A DNA stretch of 64,000 nucleotides from an uncultured Alistipes sp. (GTDB lineage: Bacteria > Bacteroidota > Bacteroidia > Bacteroidales > Rikenellaceae): positions 156,572 to 220,571 of the forward strand of contig CALUNH010000001.1 of assembly GCA_944321965.1 (NCBI GenBank), read 5' to 3'. The translations under genes were made by a program, and so were the position numbers. Numbering within the stretch: position 1 is the stretch's first letter; each line of letters begins with the position of its first letter. The notes below the pieces were generated by a model. The model did not search any database. It was given only the letters and a program-made list of their open reading frames with translations, and was not told the origin of the DNA. This document shows, one piece after another, positions 35,230-44,952 of the stretch.

Positions 35230-36956
35230 CGCAACCACAGGGAATGCACCATCAGCGAGGTAATTACATCCACCGAATCACGCCGTTCGACCAAGAAATG
35301 ATCGAAGAGGATCCGGCAGCGCCCGTCACGGTAGTCCAGCAGGCGCAACGCCTGTTCACGGGATGGTTCCAGGCCCGCCGAGAGATCAAAACCGCTCTGT
35401 CCGAGCTGTTTTTTCAGCATCTCCGCACCCGTGATTTCGAGCACGGGACGCTCCTCGCCGAGGTAGAAACGCAGCGTATCGTTTTCGAAGGAATAGCTTT
35501 CCGGATTCCATACGGTCAGATTGACATAACAGCGCGAGTAACTGCCATCGACCTCAAATCCGGCATTTTGAGGCAAATAGACCTCGACGGAGGGATTCGT
35601 CTCGACCGTCTCCACGACGGCCGGTTTCCAACCCCACCGCACATAATTGTGCATCACCGCGGGGAGGATCTCCACCAGATCGTTCGACTCCTCCACCCCG
35701 AAGCGGGCAAACGCGCTGCTGTCGCGCTCGACATACTGCAATGCCTCGTAGAGTTCACGGTACTCCTTCCGGCAAGCCGTATCGGCCAGCGAGGCGGGTG
35801 TGAGCGAGAGCCGTCCCGTCGCCGCATCGAGACGTCCGAGGCGTTCGGCGATCCGCTCGACGCGGCGGATCTGCGAGCGCAGGGCGGCGTTTTCGGGGTC
35901 AAGGGCGGGGATGTAGCTCACGGCGGCGAAGGCGACGATCGCGGCCAGCACGACCCACAGGTAGCGCCCGGCACGGCGCGAGAGGAAGAGCCCGATACAG
36001 AGGGTCATGATCCCGCCGCAGAGGAGCAGATAGATGCGGGGGACGGTCAGTCCGTACTCGCCGACGCGGCGGGCGACGCCGACCCAGAACAGCGCCGCGA
36101 GGGGCAGCGCCACAAGGCTGAAACGGTCGTAGAACCAGTCGAAGGTGCGTTTTTCGAGGGGCAGCCGCAGGGCCTTGACCAGGAGCGCTGCGATCGTGAA
36201 TCCGAAGACGAGATAGGCCACACCGCCTTCGGGCAGCGACCAGGCGAAGAGGATCTTCAGCAGATAGAGGTAGAGGATGGCGGCGTAGATAACCACGGCG
36301 GGCGTGACGACCCAGTTCAGCAGCACTTCGAGGACGCGCGACGACCCGAAGCGAGCCTCGTCCCAGCGGTCGAGCATCATCATGAAGAGGGTCGGCACGG
36401 CAAGGAACTGCGTCACGAAGAAGAGGTCGGCGGAGAGGTGCGCAACCCAGCGGGCGTCGCTGAACCCGAAGATGTAGGCTGCCGACCAGAGGATTGCCTC
36501 GAAAAGCCCGTAGGCGACGTAGGCGAAGAGCATGGCCAGCACGGCCGAACGCAGGCAGACCAGCGCATCGGCCACGAAGCGTTCATTGGCTACGGCCCTC
36601 CGGCAGGCCAGCAGCGCCAGCGGCGTGAGGATCGTGAAGGTGACGACGGCCTGCGCGGATTCGACCCATTCGGGCAACCCGGGCCACAGGAAGAGCGGAA
36701 CCAGGGGCGTCCACGCCACCCAGTAGATGCGGTACCAGACGCTGCGCCCGGCCAGCCGGTTGACGATGAGCAGCAGCAGGGCGCCCCACCCCAGCACCAG
36801 CATTCGCGGGCCGTTGGGGTCGCGGTCGGTTTCCAGGCAGACGATCAGCGTCACGGTCAGAGCCAGCAACAGCAGCAACTCCAACGGATGGCGGCATACG
36901 ACGGTCACCAGCCCCTTCCGGAGCTCTGCAACCCGCTTTCGAAGATTCCACGTCAT
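35226..36956 (-). CDS. DUF4153-type polytopic membrane protein
   Basis: A 576-residue protein with about 11 hydrophobic helices in the first 350 residues (for example LLLLLALTVTLIVCLE and YLLLCGGIMTLCIGLFL), then a soluble domain of about 220 residues with LDPENAALRSQIRRVERIAE and a beta-rich end. This order matches DUF4153 membrane proteins common in Bacteroidetes. Function unknown. It is translationally coupled to the YgjP-like protease gene. Confidence 0.78.
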   Translation of the reverse strand: MTWNLRKRVAELRKGLVTVVCRHPLELLLLLALTVTLIVCLETDRDPNGPRMLVLGWGALLLLIVNRLAGRSVWYRIYWVAWTPLVPLFLWPGLPEWVESAQAVVTFTILTPLALLACRRAVANERFVADALVCLRSAVLAMLFAYVAYGLFEAILWSAAYIFGFSDARWVAHLSADLFFVTQFLAVPTLFMMMLDRWDEARFGSSRVLEVLLNWVVTPAVVIYAAILYLYLLKILFAWSLPEGGVAYLVFGFTIAALLVKALRLPLEKRTFDWFYDRFSLVALPLAALFWVGVARRVGEYGLTVPRIYLLLCGGIMTLCIGLFLSRRAGRYLWVVLAAIVAFAAVSYIPALDPENAALRSQIRRVERIAERLGRLDAATGRLSLTPASLADTACRKEYRELYEALQYVERDSSAFARFGVEESNDLVEILPAVMHNYVRWGWKPAVVETVETNPSVEVYLPQNAGFEVDGSYSRCYVNLTVWNPESYSFENDTLRFYLGEERPVLEITGAEMLKKQLGQSGFDLSAGLEPSREQALRLLDYRDGRCRILFDHFLVERRDSVDVITSLMVHSLWLR

Positions 36957-37016
36957 GGTTCGGCGGTTTTTATCGGATCAACATCGGGGGGGCAAGGTGG
37001 GAATCGGAAGCGCGGG

Positions 37017-37748
37017 TCATTCGCCGATGCGCTGGCGCACCACCTCGAACAACATCACGGCCGCGGCGGCCGAGACGTTCAGCGACTCGATGTGGCCGAT
37101 CATCGGGATGGCCAGCTGCTCGTCGCAGAGTTTCAGCACCTCTTTCGAAATGCCGGTATCCTCGGCGCCCATGACGAGGACCGTCGGGCGGCGGAAATCG
37201 GCGTCGTAAAGCAGTTTGCGGCTCTTTTCGGTGGCGGCGACCACCTGGAAGCCCTCGGCCTGCAACTGTTTGAGGGTGTTGCGGATCGAGCCCACGCGGC
37301 AGACGGGGATCGTCGTGAGAGCCCCGGCCGACGAACGGATCGCCTCGGCATTCACCGGGGCCGAATTCTTGAGCGGCGTGACGAGCCCGTGAGCCCCGGC
37401 ACACTCGGCCGAACGGGCGATAGCCCCGAAATTGCGGACGTCGGTCACCCCGTCGAAGAGGACCACCAGCGGAGTTTCATCCTCGGGAACCCGTTCGAGA
37501 ATATCCGTCAGTTCGACGTACTCGATGGCGGCGGTCTGCGCCACAACGCCCTGGTGGTTGCCGCGCACGAGGCGGTTCAACTTCTCGACGGGCACCTCCT
37601 GCCAGCGGATGCGGTGACGGATGCAGAGGTCGCGGAACTCCTGCATCAACGGGCCCTCGGCCCCCTTGCGGATATAGAGTTTTTCGAGCTGCCGACCGGC
37701 TTCGATGGCCTCGGCCACGGGACGAATCCCGAAAATCAGGTTATCCAT
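37017..37748 (-). CDS. rlmB: 23S rRNA (guanosine-2'-O)-methyltransferase RlmB
   Basis: A 243-residue SpoU/TrmH-type methyltransferase. An N-terminal substrate-binding domain (IFGIRPVAEAIEAG, with QGVVAQTA) is followed by the knotted catalytic domain with all three SpoU motifs: NFGAIARSAECAGAHG, VMGAEDTGI and IPMIGHIESLNVSAAAAV. It methylates the 2'-hydroxyl of a guanosine in 23S rRNA (G2251 in E. coli) by family knowledge. Its start overlaps the ABC-F stop by 8 bp, so the two are co-transcribed. Confidence 0.92.
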   Translation of the reverse strand: MDNLIFGIRPVAEAIEAGRQLEKLYIRKGAEGPLMQEFRDLCIRHRIRWQEVPVEKLNRLVRGNHQGVVAQTAAIEYVELTDILERVPEDETPLVVLFDGVTDVRNFGAIARSAECAGAHGLVTPLKNSAPVNAEAIRSSAGALTTIPVCRVGSIRNTLKQLQAEGFQVVAATEKSRKLLYDADFRRPTVLVMGAEDTGISKEVLKLCDEQLAIPMIGHIESLNVSAAAAVMLFEVVRQRIGE

Positions 37749-39759
37749 TGTATTGTTCTTCGGTTATTTCCAGTTCGTAGGAGGCCTTCTCCCACTCGTG
37801 CATCTGATGGTCATAGCGGGTCTTCAGATCGTTGTAGGCCGTGTAGTCGGCCTCGTTGTAGTCGGTTGCGGCGGCGAACTTCGCATCGTATTCGGCGATC
37901 TGCTTCTCCAGTCCGGCCAGTTCCGCCTCCACGCTCTCCACCGCCTTGCGCAGCTTGCGCAGCAACTTCTCCTGCTCCTTCTTCTGCTCGTAGGAGGCCT
38001 TCCCGGAGAGGGTTGCGGGTTTCCCCTCCGCGGCGTTGGCCCCTCCGGCGCCGTTCGCCCCCTTCGCTCCTGCACCCGAACCGGTTTTCGGGGCCGTCTT
38101 CGAGGCCGACCTGGCCGGGGCATCGCGGCGCTCGATCTCCTGCAGCGACTCCAACTTGCGCTTTTCGAGGAAGTAGTAGATCCCTCCGAGGTACTCCTTG
38201 ACGCCTCCGTCGCGGAATTCGTAGACCTTCTCGACCATGCCGTCGAGAAACTCGCGGTCGTGCGAAACGACGACCACCGTGCCGTCATACTTCAGAATGG
38301 CGTTTTTGAGAATGTCCTTCGAGCGCATGTCCATGTGGTTCGTGGGCTCGTCCAGGACCAGCAGGTTGCGGGGTTCGAGCATCATGCGGGCCATGGCCAG
38401 CCGCGCCCGTTCGCCGCCCGAGAGGACCTTGACCTTCTTGTCGATGTCCTCGCCACGGAAGAGGAAGGCCCCGAGAATGTCGCGCAGCCGCGTGCGGATG
38501 TCGCCCACGGCCACACGGTCCAGCGTGTCGTAGACCGTGAACTCGCCGTCCATCAAATCATCCTGGTTCTGGGCATAGTAGCCGATATTGACGTTGGCGC
38601 CGATGCGGATCGAGCCCTCCGTCGGGGTCAACTGCCCGACGAGCATCCTCGCCAGCGTGGTCTTGCCCTCGCCGTTGCGCCCGACAAAGGCGATCCGGTC
38701 GCCCTTTTCGATGACGAAATTCGCACCGCTGAAGACGTGCTTCGCTCCGAACGACATCCCTGCCTCGTTGATCTCGGCAACGATCTGGCCCGAACGCGGT
38801 GCGGGCGGGAACTTGATGTTCAGCGTGGCAAGGTCCTCCTCCTCGACTTCGAGGCGTTCGAGGCGCTCCAGCTGCTTGATGCGCGACTGCACCTGATTCG
38901 ACTTCGTGGGCTTGTAGCGGAACTTCTCGATAAACTCCTCGGTCTTCTCGATCATCCGCTGCTGGTTTTCGTAGGCGGCCAGCTGCTGCGCACGGCGTTC
39001 GGCACGCAGGACGACGTATTTCGAATAGGGGACCTTGTAGTCGGTGATCTTGCCCAGCGAGAGCTCCACGGTGCGGTTCGTTACGTTGTCGAGGAACGCC
39101 CGGTCGTGGGAGATCAGCAGCACGGCGCCGTTATAGTTCTTAAGGTACTCTTCGAGCCACTGGATCGACTCGATGTCGAGGTGGTTCGTGGGCTCGTCCA
39201 AAAGGAAGATCGAGGGGCGCCGCAGGAGCAGTTTCGCCAGCTCGATCCGCATCCGCCAGCCTCCGGAGAACTCGCTCGTGGCGCGGGTGAAGTCCTCGCG
39301 CTTGAATCCCAGACCGAGCAACGTCTTCTCGATGTCGGCATCGCGGGTCTCGCCGCCGAGGATGTGGTAACGGTCCTGGGCATCGTTCAGGCGGTGCAGC
39401 AGCTGTTCGTAGGCGGCCGATTCGTAGTCGGTTCGTTCGGCGATTTCGCGCGTAAGGTCGGTGATCTCGGCTTCGAGGCGCAGGACCTCGTCGAAGGCCT
39501 TGGCGGTCTCGTCGACGAGCGTCGTGGTGTCGGCCACGCGCATCGTCTGCGGCAGGTAGCCGATCGTGCACTCGCCGTTGATCGTCACGGCGCCCGACGT
39601 GGGCTGCTGCTCGCCGGTGATGATGCGCAGCAGCGTGGTTTTCCCCGCGCCGTTCTTGCCGACCAGGCCGATGCGGTCCTTGGGGTTGATCAGGAACGAA
39701 ATATTGTCGAAGAGGGTCCAGCCCCCGTAACTGACGGTCAGATTGTCGAGAGAAATCAT
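37741..39759 (-). CDS. ABC-F family ATPase (Uup/EttA-like translation factor)
   Basis: A 672-residue protein with two ABC ATPase domains and no membrane segments. Walker A motifs are GLVGKNGAGKTTL and AFVGRNGEGKTTL; Walker B regions are LLDEPTNHLD and VLDEPTNHMD; the signatures are FSGGWRMRIELAK and LSGGERARLAMAR. An interdomain linker separates them, and a C-terminal coiled coil (about 600-670) as in Uup follows an Ala/Gly/Lys-rich low-complexity insert (about 545-590). ABC-F proteins act at the ribosomal E-site. A housekeeping role is more likely than drug resistance. Confidence 0.9.
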   Translation of the reverse strand: MISLDNLTVSYGGWTLFDNISFLINPKDRIGLVGKNGAGKTTLLRIITGEQQPTSGAVTINGECTIGYLPQTMRVADTTTLVDETAKAFDEVLRLEAEITDLTREIAERTDYESAAYEQLLHRLNDAQDRYHILGGETRDADIEKTLLGLGFKREDFTRATSEFSGGWRMRIELAKLLLRRPSIFLLDEPTNHLDIESIQWLEEYLKNYNGAVLLISHDRAFLDNVTNRTVELSLGKITDYKVPYSKYVVLRAERRAQQLAAYENQQRMIEKTEEFIEKFRYKPTKSNQVQSRIKQLERLERLEVEEEDLATLNIKFPPAPRSGQIVAEINEAGMSFGAKHVFSGANFVIEKGDRIAFVGRNGEGKTTLARMLVGQLTPTEGSIRIGANVNIGYYAQNQDDLMDGEFTVYDTLDRVAVGDIRTRLRDILGAFLFRGEDIDKKVKVLSGGERARLAMARMMLEPRNLLVLDEPTNHMDMRSKDILKNAILKYDGTVVVVSHDREFLDGMVEKVYEFRDGGVKEYLGGIYYFLEKRKLESLQEIERRDAPARSASKTAPKTGSGAGAKGANGAGGANAAEGKPATLSGKASYEQKKEQEKLLRKLRKAVESVEAELAGLEKQIAEYDAKFAAATDYNEADYTAYNDLKTRYDHQMHEWEKASYELEITEEQYNG

Positions 39760-39809
39760 AGATGCACACTAAAATCCGGAGTCGCACGCCGCGGCCTCGG
39801 AAACCACCG

Positions 39810-39817
39810 CAAAGGTA
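39810..39817 (-). promoter_or_regulatory. -7 promoter box of the ABC-F/rlmB operon
   Basis: TACCTTTG on the minus strand, a perfect match, 50 bp before the ABC-F start. Confidence 0.6.
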
Positions 39818-39891
39818 ACGTTTTTACAGGAAAATCCACCATGGCAGAGACCGGCTCGTCGCTTTTTCCCGGCATTTTACCCCCGCAGCGC

Positions 39892-39917
39892 AAAAAGCGC
39901 CCTTTCCGGACGCTTTT
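39892..39917 (-). terminator. Intrinsic terminator of rpe
   Basis: On the minus strand AAAGCGTCC, loop GGAAA, GGGCGCTTT and then TT form a 9-bp stem with one G-U pair. It lies 22 bp after the rpe stop. The same position on the + strand has a C-A mismatch. A repeat of GCCCTTTCCGGAC sits on either side (39899-39911 and 39926-39938). Confidence 0.6.
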
Positions 39918-39939
39918 ACGACACGGCCCTTTCCGGACA

Positions 39940-40590
39940 TCAGGCTTCGAGGATGCGCCGGATCTCGGCCTCGGGGTCCGGAGCCTTGAAGACGGCGCTC
40001 CCGGCCACCAGCACCTCGGCCCCGGCATCGAACACCTCGCGGGCATTGGCTGCCGAGATGCCGCCGTCGACCTCGATGATGGTCGCCAGGCCGAGTTCCG
40101 TAGCCAGAGCGCGCAGTTCGCGGATCCTGTCGAGCGACCCCGGGATGAAGGACTGCCCGCCGAACCCCGGTTCGACACTCATCACCAGCACCAGATCGAC
40201 CGCAGGCAGCCACTCGCGCAGTGCCTCGACCGGCGTGGCGGGCTTGATCGAGACGCCGACCTTCGCTCCGGCTTCGCGGATGCGGGCGATGCACCCCGCG
40301 GGGTCTTCGGTGGCTTCGAGGTGGAAGGTCACCAGATCGGCCCCGGCCTCGACGAAGCGTGCGACGTACTTCTCCGGGGCGACGATCATCAGATGCACGT
40401 CGAGGAGCTTCGACGTCGCCTTCCGGATGGGCTTCATCACGGGGAATCCGAACGAGATGTTCGGGACGAACACCCCGTCCATAACGTCGATATGGACCCA
40501 TTCGGCGGCACTGCGGTCGATCATCCGCGTATCGCGTTCCAGATGGCCGAAATCGGCCGAAAGCATCGAGGGAGCTACGGTGCGTTGCAT
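39940..40590 (-). CDS. rpe: Ribulose-phosphate 3-epimerase
   Basis: A 216-residue TIM-barrel enzyme of the pentose phosphate pathway, converting ribulose 5-phosphate and xylulose 5-phosphate. Family motifs are APSMLSADFGHL at the N-terminus, VHIDVMDGVFVPN, LDVHLMI, VMSVEPGFGGQSF and EVDGGISAANA; the metal-binding His and Asp residues lie within these. The length is normal. Transcribed alone from a divergent promoter region shared with rmuC. Confidence 0.96.
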   Translation of the reverse strand: MQRTVAPSMLSADFGHLERDTRMIDRSAAEWVHIDVMDGVFVPNISFGFPVMKPIRKATSKLLDVHLMIVAPEKYVARFVEAGADLVTFHLEATEDPAGCIARIREAGAKVGVSIKPATPVEALREWLPAVDLVLVMSVEPGFGGQSFIPGSLDRIRELRALATELGLATIIEVDGGISAANAREVFDAGAEVLVAGSAVFKAPDPEAEIRRILEA

Positions 40591-40617
40591 GAGGTTCGAT
40601 TTTTTTAATTATTTGAA

Positions 40618-40625
40618 CAAATATA
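40618..40625 (-). promoter_or_regulatory. -7 promoter box of rpe
   Basis: TATATTTG on the minus strand, 27 bp before the rpe ATG; the rmuC box lies 22 bp away on the other strand. Confidence 0.6.
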
Positions 40626-40647
40626 CGAAATTTTCCGCAAAAGAACC

Positions 40648-40655
40648 TATCTTTG
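40648..40655 (+). promoter_or_regulatory. -7 promoter box of rmuC, nearly touching the start codon
   Basis: TATCTTTG, a perfect match, ends only 5 bp before the rmuC ATG. Transcription should begin at or within a couple of bases of that ATG, predicting a leaderless mRNA. Confidence 0.65.
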
Positions 40656-40660
40656 TAAAC

Positions 40661-42172
40661 ATGAATACCGTCACGCTTCTCACTCTTCTTCTACTGGCCT
40701 GTCTCTGTGCGGTTTCGGGGGTTACGGTTGTGGCCCTGCGCCGGGAAACGGCCCGCCTGCGCCGAGACAAAGAGGAGGCCGAGGCCGCCCGGAGCGATCT
40801 CGGCCAGAAACTCTCCGCCACGGAAACCCTCCTTGCGGAGACCCGCCAGGGGCGCGATACGGCCGAACACGAGCTGCACGACCTGCGCGAAGCGCACCTC
40901 CGCACACGGACCGAGCTGGCGGCCCTGCAGGCCTCGACCGATTCGGAAATCGCCTCGCTGCGTGCGAAAAACGCCGAGGAGCGCGAGGCTGAGCGCACCG
41001 CACGCGAGAAGTTGGAGGAGCGCTTCCGCCTGGAGTTCAAAAACCTCGCCACGGAGATCCTCGGCGAGCAGTCGCGGGCGTTCAAGCAGACAAACAAGGA
41101 GTCGCTGGACATCCTGCTGAAGCCCTTCCGCGAGAACATCACGGAGTTCCGCGAGCGGGTCGAACGCATCTACTCCCACGAAAACGAACAGCGCGGCGAA
41201 CTGAAAAACGAGCTCAAGCGCCTCATGGAGCTCAACCAGCACATCTCGGCCGATGCCCGGAACCTGACCGACGCCCTGAAGGGCAACTCGAAGGTGCAGG
41301 GCGACTGGGGCGAAATGCTGCTGGAGACGATTCTCGACAATTCGTCGCTCTCGAAGGGAATCCACTACGAGACGCAGTACAACATCAAGGACGAAGAGGG
41401 TCGCAACCTGCGGCCCGACGTGGTGCTGCACCTCCCCGAGAAGAAGGATATCGTCATCGACTCGAAGGTCTCGCTCACGGCCTTCGTCAACTACACGGCC
41501 GCCAAGAGCGAGGAGGAACGCCGACGCCATCTGGCGGCACACGTCGCTTCGGTGCGGCAGCACGTCGTCGAGCTCGGCCGCAAGGAGTACCAGCGGCGGC
41601 TGAATTCACCGGATTTCGTCATCATGTTCGTGCCCAATGAACCGGCCTTCCTCGCGGCGTTGCAGAGCGACCCGAAGATCTGGTCCGACGCCTACGAACG
41701 GAAGGTGATCGTCTCGTCGCCGACGAACCTCTTTGCGCTGCTGAAACTCGTGGCGGACCTCTGGAAATACAACGACCAGGACAAGAACACGCGGGAGATC
41801 GCCGCCTGCGGACTGAAGCTCTACGAACAGCTGGTAGCCTTCACCGCCTCGCTCGAAGGGGTCGGCACGGCGCTCGGCAAGGCCCGCGACGCCTACGACG
41901 ACGCCTACAAACGGCTCTGCACGGGCAACGACAACATCATCCGCGTGGGCGAACGGTTGCGGCGCACGGCCCGGCTACAGACCAAGCGGCAGCACACCCC
42001 CCGCACGCTGGAACTCGCAGGCCGCGATGCCGACGAGGAACCGGCGGAAGAGCCGACAGAGAAACCGGCGGAGGTCTCCGCAGGGAAATCTGCAGAAATA
42101 CCCGCGAAAGCGTCCGCGGAGGAACCCGCCGCAAATGGAGACGGCGCCGCGCCGCAACCCGACGGCCGCTGA
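40661..42172 (+). CDS. rmuC: DNA recombination protein RmuC
   Basis: A 503-residue protein. An N-terminal membrane segment (LLTLLLLACLCAVSGVTVV) is followed by a long coiled coil (about 28-150) and the RmuC nuclease-like domain with the blocks NSKVQGDWGEMLLETIL, NLRPDVVLHLPEKKDIVIDS and FVIMFVPNEPAFLAAL. The C-terminal 55 residues are a Glu/Pro/Ala-rich tail. RmuC limits inversions at short inverted repeats in E. coli by family knowledge. The start is fixed by the -7 box immediately upstream. Confidence 0.92.
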   Translation: MNTVTLLTLLLLACLCAVSGVTVVALRRETARLRRDKEEAEAARSDLGQKLSATETLLAETRQGRDTAEHELHDLREAHLRTRTELAALQASTDSEIASLRAKNAEEREAERTAREKLEERFRLEFKNLATEILGEQSRAFKQTNKESLDILLKPFRENITEFRERVERIYSHENEQRGELKNELKRLMELNQHISADARNLTDALKGNSKVQGDWGEMLLETILDNSSLSKGIHYETQYNIKDEEGRNLRPDVVLHLPEKKDIVIDSKVSLTAFVNYTAAKSEEERRRHLAAHVASVRQHVVELGRKEYQRRLNSPDFVIMFVPNEPAFLAALQSDPKIWSDAYERKVIVSSPTNLFALLKLVADLWKYNDQDKNTREIAACGLKLYEQLVAFTASLEGVGTALGKARDAYDDAYKRLCTGNDNIIRVGERLRRTARLQTKRQHTPRTLELAGRDADEEPAEEPTEKPAEVSAGKSAEIPAKASAEEPAANGDGAAPQPDGR

Positions 42173-42215
42173 AACCCGGAATCAGGAAAAACTACTTAAT
42201 ACCCACTTTTCACCC

Positions 42216-44834
42216 ATGAAACGACTCTCGCTTTATCTGGCAGCCCTGGCCTTCGCACTCCCGGCCGCGGCTGCAAATCCCACGGCCGATCCCGAAGCGG
42301 TGGTTACGACCCCGAATGCGCGGTTCACGGTCCTCACCCCGCAACTCATCCGCATGGAGTGGAGCGCGGACGGACGGTTCGAAGACCGCGCGACGCTTTC
42401 GTTCGTCAACCGCGAGCTGCCCGTCCCGGAGTTCCGCGTGCATGACAGCCGCACGAAGCTGACGATCAAGACCTCGGCCCTGACGCTGACCTACCGCAAG
42501 ACGGGGCGGTTTACGGACGAGAACCTGCAGGTGACCTTCACGCTCAACGGCAAGCCGGTGACCTGGACCCCGGGGCTGGAGGATCCGCAGAACCTCCTGG
42601 GCACGACCCGCACGCTGGACGGCTGCGACGGCGACAAGCTCCGCAACGAACCCATGGAACAGGGGATCCTCTCGCGGTCGGGCTGGGCCGTGGTGGACGA
42701 CAGCCGGCGCCACGTATTCATCCCGACCGATTCGCACTGGAAGGAGTGGGTCGAGCCGCGACCGGCGGGCGAGCGGCAGGACCTCTACCTCTTCGCCTAC
42801 GGGCACGACTACAAACAGGCCCTGGCCGACTTCCAGCAGATTGCGGGCCGGGCGCCGCTGCCGCCGAAATACACCTTCGGCTACTGGTGGAGCCGCTACT
42901 GGCAGTATTCGGACAACGAGTTCCGGGACCTGATCGGGAAATTCCGACAGATGAATATCCCGATCGACGTGCTGATCGTCGACATGGACTGGCATGAGAC
43001 CTGGGGTCTGCGCCGCCACAACACGCCGCAGGACGAATACGGACAGAGCATCGGCTGGACGGGCTATACGTGGCAGAAGGAGTTGTTCCCCTCACCGGCC
43101 AACTTCCTGAAATGGACCGAGACCGAGGATCTCAAGGTGGCGCTGAACCTCCACCCGGCATCGGGCATCCAGCCCTACGAGGCACCCTATGAGGATTTTG
43201 CAGCGGCATACGGCTGGAAGGAGAAGGGCAAGAGCGTCCCGTTCCACATCGACGACCCGAAGTGGGCCGACGCCTATTTCGACACCGTACTGGGCCCGAT
43301 GGAGCAGGAGGGCGTCGATTTCTGGTGGCTCGACTGGCAGCAGTGGCGGGAGTCGAAATTCACGCCCGGGCTCTCGAACACCTTCTGGCTGAACCACACC
43401 TTCTTCCGCCACGCCGAAGAGAGCCGACCCGACCAGCGTCCGTTCATCTACCACCGCTGGGGCGGTCTGGGTTCGCACCGCTACCCGCTGGCCTTCTCGG
43501 GCGACACCTTCGCCACGTGGCCGACCCTGGCCTTCCTGCCCTGGTTCACGGCCACCTCCTCGAACGTCAACTACGGCTACTGGGGCCACGACATCGGAGG
43601 CCACCAGTTCCACGGCAACCAGACCTGCACCGATCCGGAGCTCTACACGCGCTGGCTGCAGTACGGGGTCTTCACGCCGATCTTCAAGACCCACTCCACG
43701 AAGGACCCGCGCATCGAGCGTTACATCTGGTCGTTCCCGAACCACATGTTCTACATGCGCGACGCCATCTGCCTGCGCTATACGCTGGCACCCTACATCT
43801 ATAACGCCGCGCGTCAGAACTTCGACACGGGCATCGGCATGTGCCGCCCGCTCTACTACGAATACCCCGAGACCGAGGAGGCCTACAGCAATCCGGAAGA
43901 GTTCCTCTTCGGCGACGACATCCTCGCCACGGCAATCACGCAGCCGGTGGATTCGCTTTCGGGGCTGGCCGAGCGGAAGATCTGGTTCCCGGAGGGCAGC
44001 CGCTGGTACGACTGCGCCACGGGGGCGATGTACGACGGCGGGACGAGCCGCACGCTGCACTACACCGTAGGTGAAAATCCCTGGTACGCACGTGCCGGAG
44101 CGATCCTGCCGATGAATTCGGACGGGGTGCAGAACCTCCAGCAGCCGTGCGACACGCTGGTTCTGACCTTCATCCCGGGCGGCGACGGGGAGCTGCGCTA
44201 CTACGAGGACGACGGCATCAGCCAGCGCTACACCACGGAATTCGCTACCACGCGGATCACCAAACGCCAGGAGGGCGCCGTCATCCGGGCCGAGATCGCA
44301 GCCCGCGAAGGCAGCTACGCCGGAGCCCCGGCCACTCGCAGCTACGAACTGCGCTTCCCGGCGACCTTCCCGCCGCAGCGCGTGACCGTCAACGGGGTGG
44401 AGATCCCCTACTCGCGCTTCCCGAAGGCCGGGGAGTGGACCTACGACGCCTACACGCTGGCACCGGTGATCTACACGGAGGCGGTGGCGTGCGACCGTCC
44501 GCTGACCGTCGAGTTGACACTCGATGCCGCGGCGCTTCCGAAGCAGGAGACCCTCTACGGCAAGAGCGGCATCTTCAAGCGCTGCCTGGACCTCACCGTG
44601 GAGTTCAAGCTCGAACAGGGCGGCCACGGAGAGCCTTACCTGCTGCTGCCGAAGGAGTACCTGCGCATCTCGCAGTGCCCGAACTTCATCCTCGAACGCC
44701 CGGAGCTGACCGTAGAGCTGATTTCGCAGTTCGACGAGACCCTCGCGAAGATGTTCGAGACGACCGACAAGATGGAACTTCTCGGCCCGGCCTTCAAGGA
44801 GAAGCTGCACCGGCAGCTCGGCGGCGAGAAGTAA
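42216..44834 (+). CDS. Secreted alpha-glucosidase-type glycoside hydrolase (GH31)
   Basis: An 872-residue GH31 enzyme with a signal peptide (MKRLSLYLAALAFALPAAAA). An N-terminal beta-sandwich (about 25-230) precedes the TIM barrel, which carries FGYWWSRYWQYS, IVDMDWH, the nucleophile region FWWLDWQQW (about 368-378) and the acid/base region AFSGDTFATWPTL (about 428). Beta domains follow, then a C-terminal extension of about 120 residues (from about 755) with no recognised domain. It probably attacks alpha-linked glucosides or xylosides in the periplasm. It lies 43 bp after rmuC and ends at a bidirectional terminator. Confidence 0.9.
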   Translation: MKRLSLYLAALAFALPAAAANPTADPEAVVTTPNARFTVLTPQLIRMEWSADGRFEDRATLSFVNRELPVPEFRVHDSRTKLTIKTSALTLTYRKTGRFTDENLQVTFTLNGKPVTWTPGLEDPQNLLGTTRTLDGCDGDKLRNEPMEQGILSRSGWAVVDDSRRHVFIPTDSHWKEWVEPRPAGERQDLYLFAYGHDYKQALADFQQIAGRAPLPPKYTFGYWWSRYWQYSDNEFRDLIGKFRQMNIPIDVLIVDMDWHETWGLRRHNTPQDEYGQSIGWTGYTWQKELFPSPANFLKWTETEDLKVALNLHPASGIQPYEAPYEDFAAAYGWKEKGKSVPFHIDDPKWADAYFDTVLGPMEQEGVDFWWLDWQQWRESKFTPGLSNTFWLNHTFFRHAEESRPDQRPFIYHRWGGLGSHRYPLAFSGDTFATWPTLAFLPWFTATSSNVNYGYWGHDIGGHQFHGNQTCTDPELYTRWLQYGVFTPIFKTHSTKDPRIERYIWSFPNHMFYMRDAICLRYTLAPYIYNAARQNFDTGIGMCRPLYYEYPETEEAYSNPEEFLFGDDILATAITQPVDSLSGLAERKIWFPEGSRWYDCATGAMYDGGTSRTLHYTVGENPWYARAGAILPMNSDGVQNLQQPCDTLVLTFIPGGDGELRYYEDDGISQRYTTEFATTRITKRQEGAVIRAEIAAREGSYAGAPATRSYELRFPATFPPQRVTVNGVEIPYSRFPKAGEWTYDAYTLAPVIYTEAVACDRPLTVELTLDAAALPKQETLYGKSGIFKRCLDLTVEFKLEQGGHGEPYLLLPKEYLRISQCPNFILERPELTVELISQFDETLAKMFETTDKMELLGPAFKEKLHRQLGGEK

Positions 44835-44856
44835 TCCCGCCCCGGCCGCAGCCTGC

Positions 44857-44897
44857 AAAAAAAATTCCCGTCCTGCGAAAGGACGGGAATTTTTTTA
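44857..44897. terminator. Bidirectional terminator after the GH31 gene
   Basis: A 15-bp stem (44859-44873 with 44881-44895, AAAAAATTCCCGTCC/GGACGGGAATTTTTT) with loop TGCGAAA lies between convergent genes. It gives a U tract in both directions. Confidence 0.9.
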
Positions 44898-44952
44898 TTC
44901 CGACCGGAGAATCCGACATGGCCCAACGGGCCCGGCAACAATCACCCGAAGG

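Noticed and set aside
37741..39759. ABC-F antibiotic resistance protein
   Set aside because: The C-terminal coiled coil and linkage to rlmB suggest a Uup/EttA-like housekeeping factor, and nothing points to mobility.
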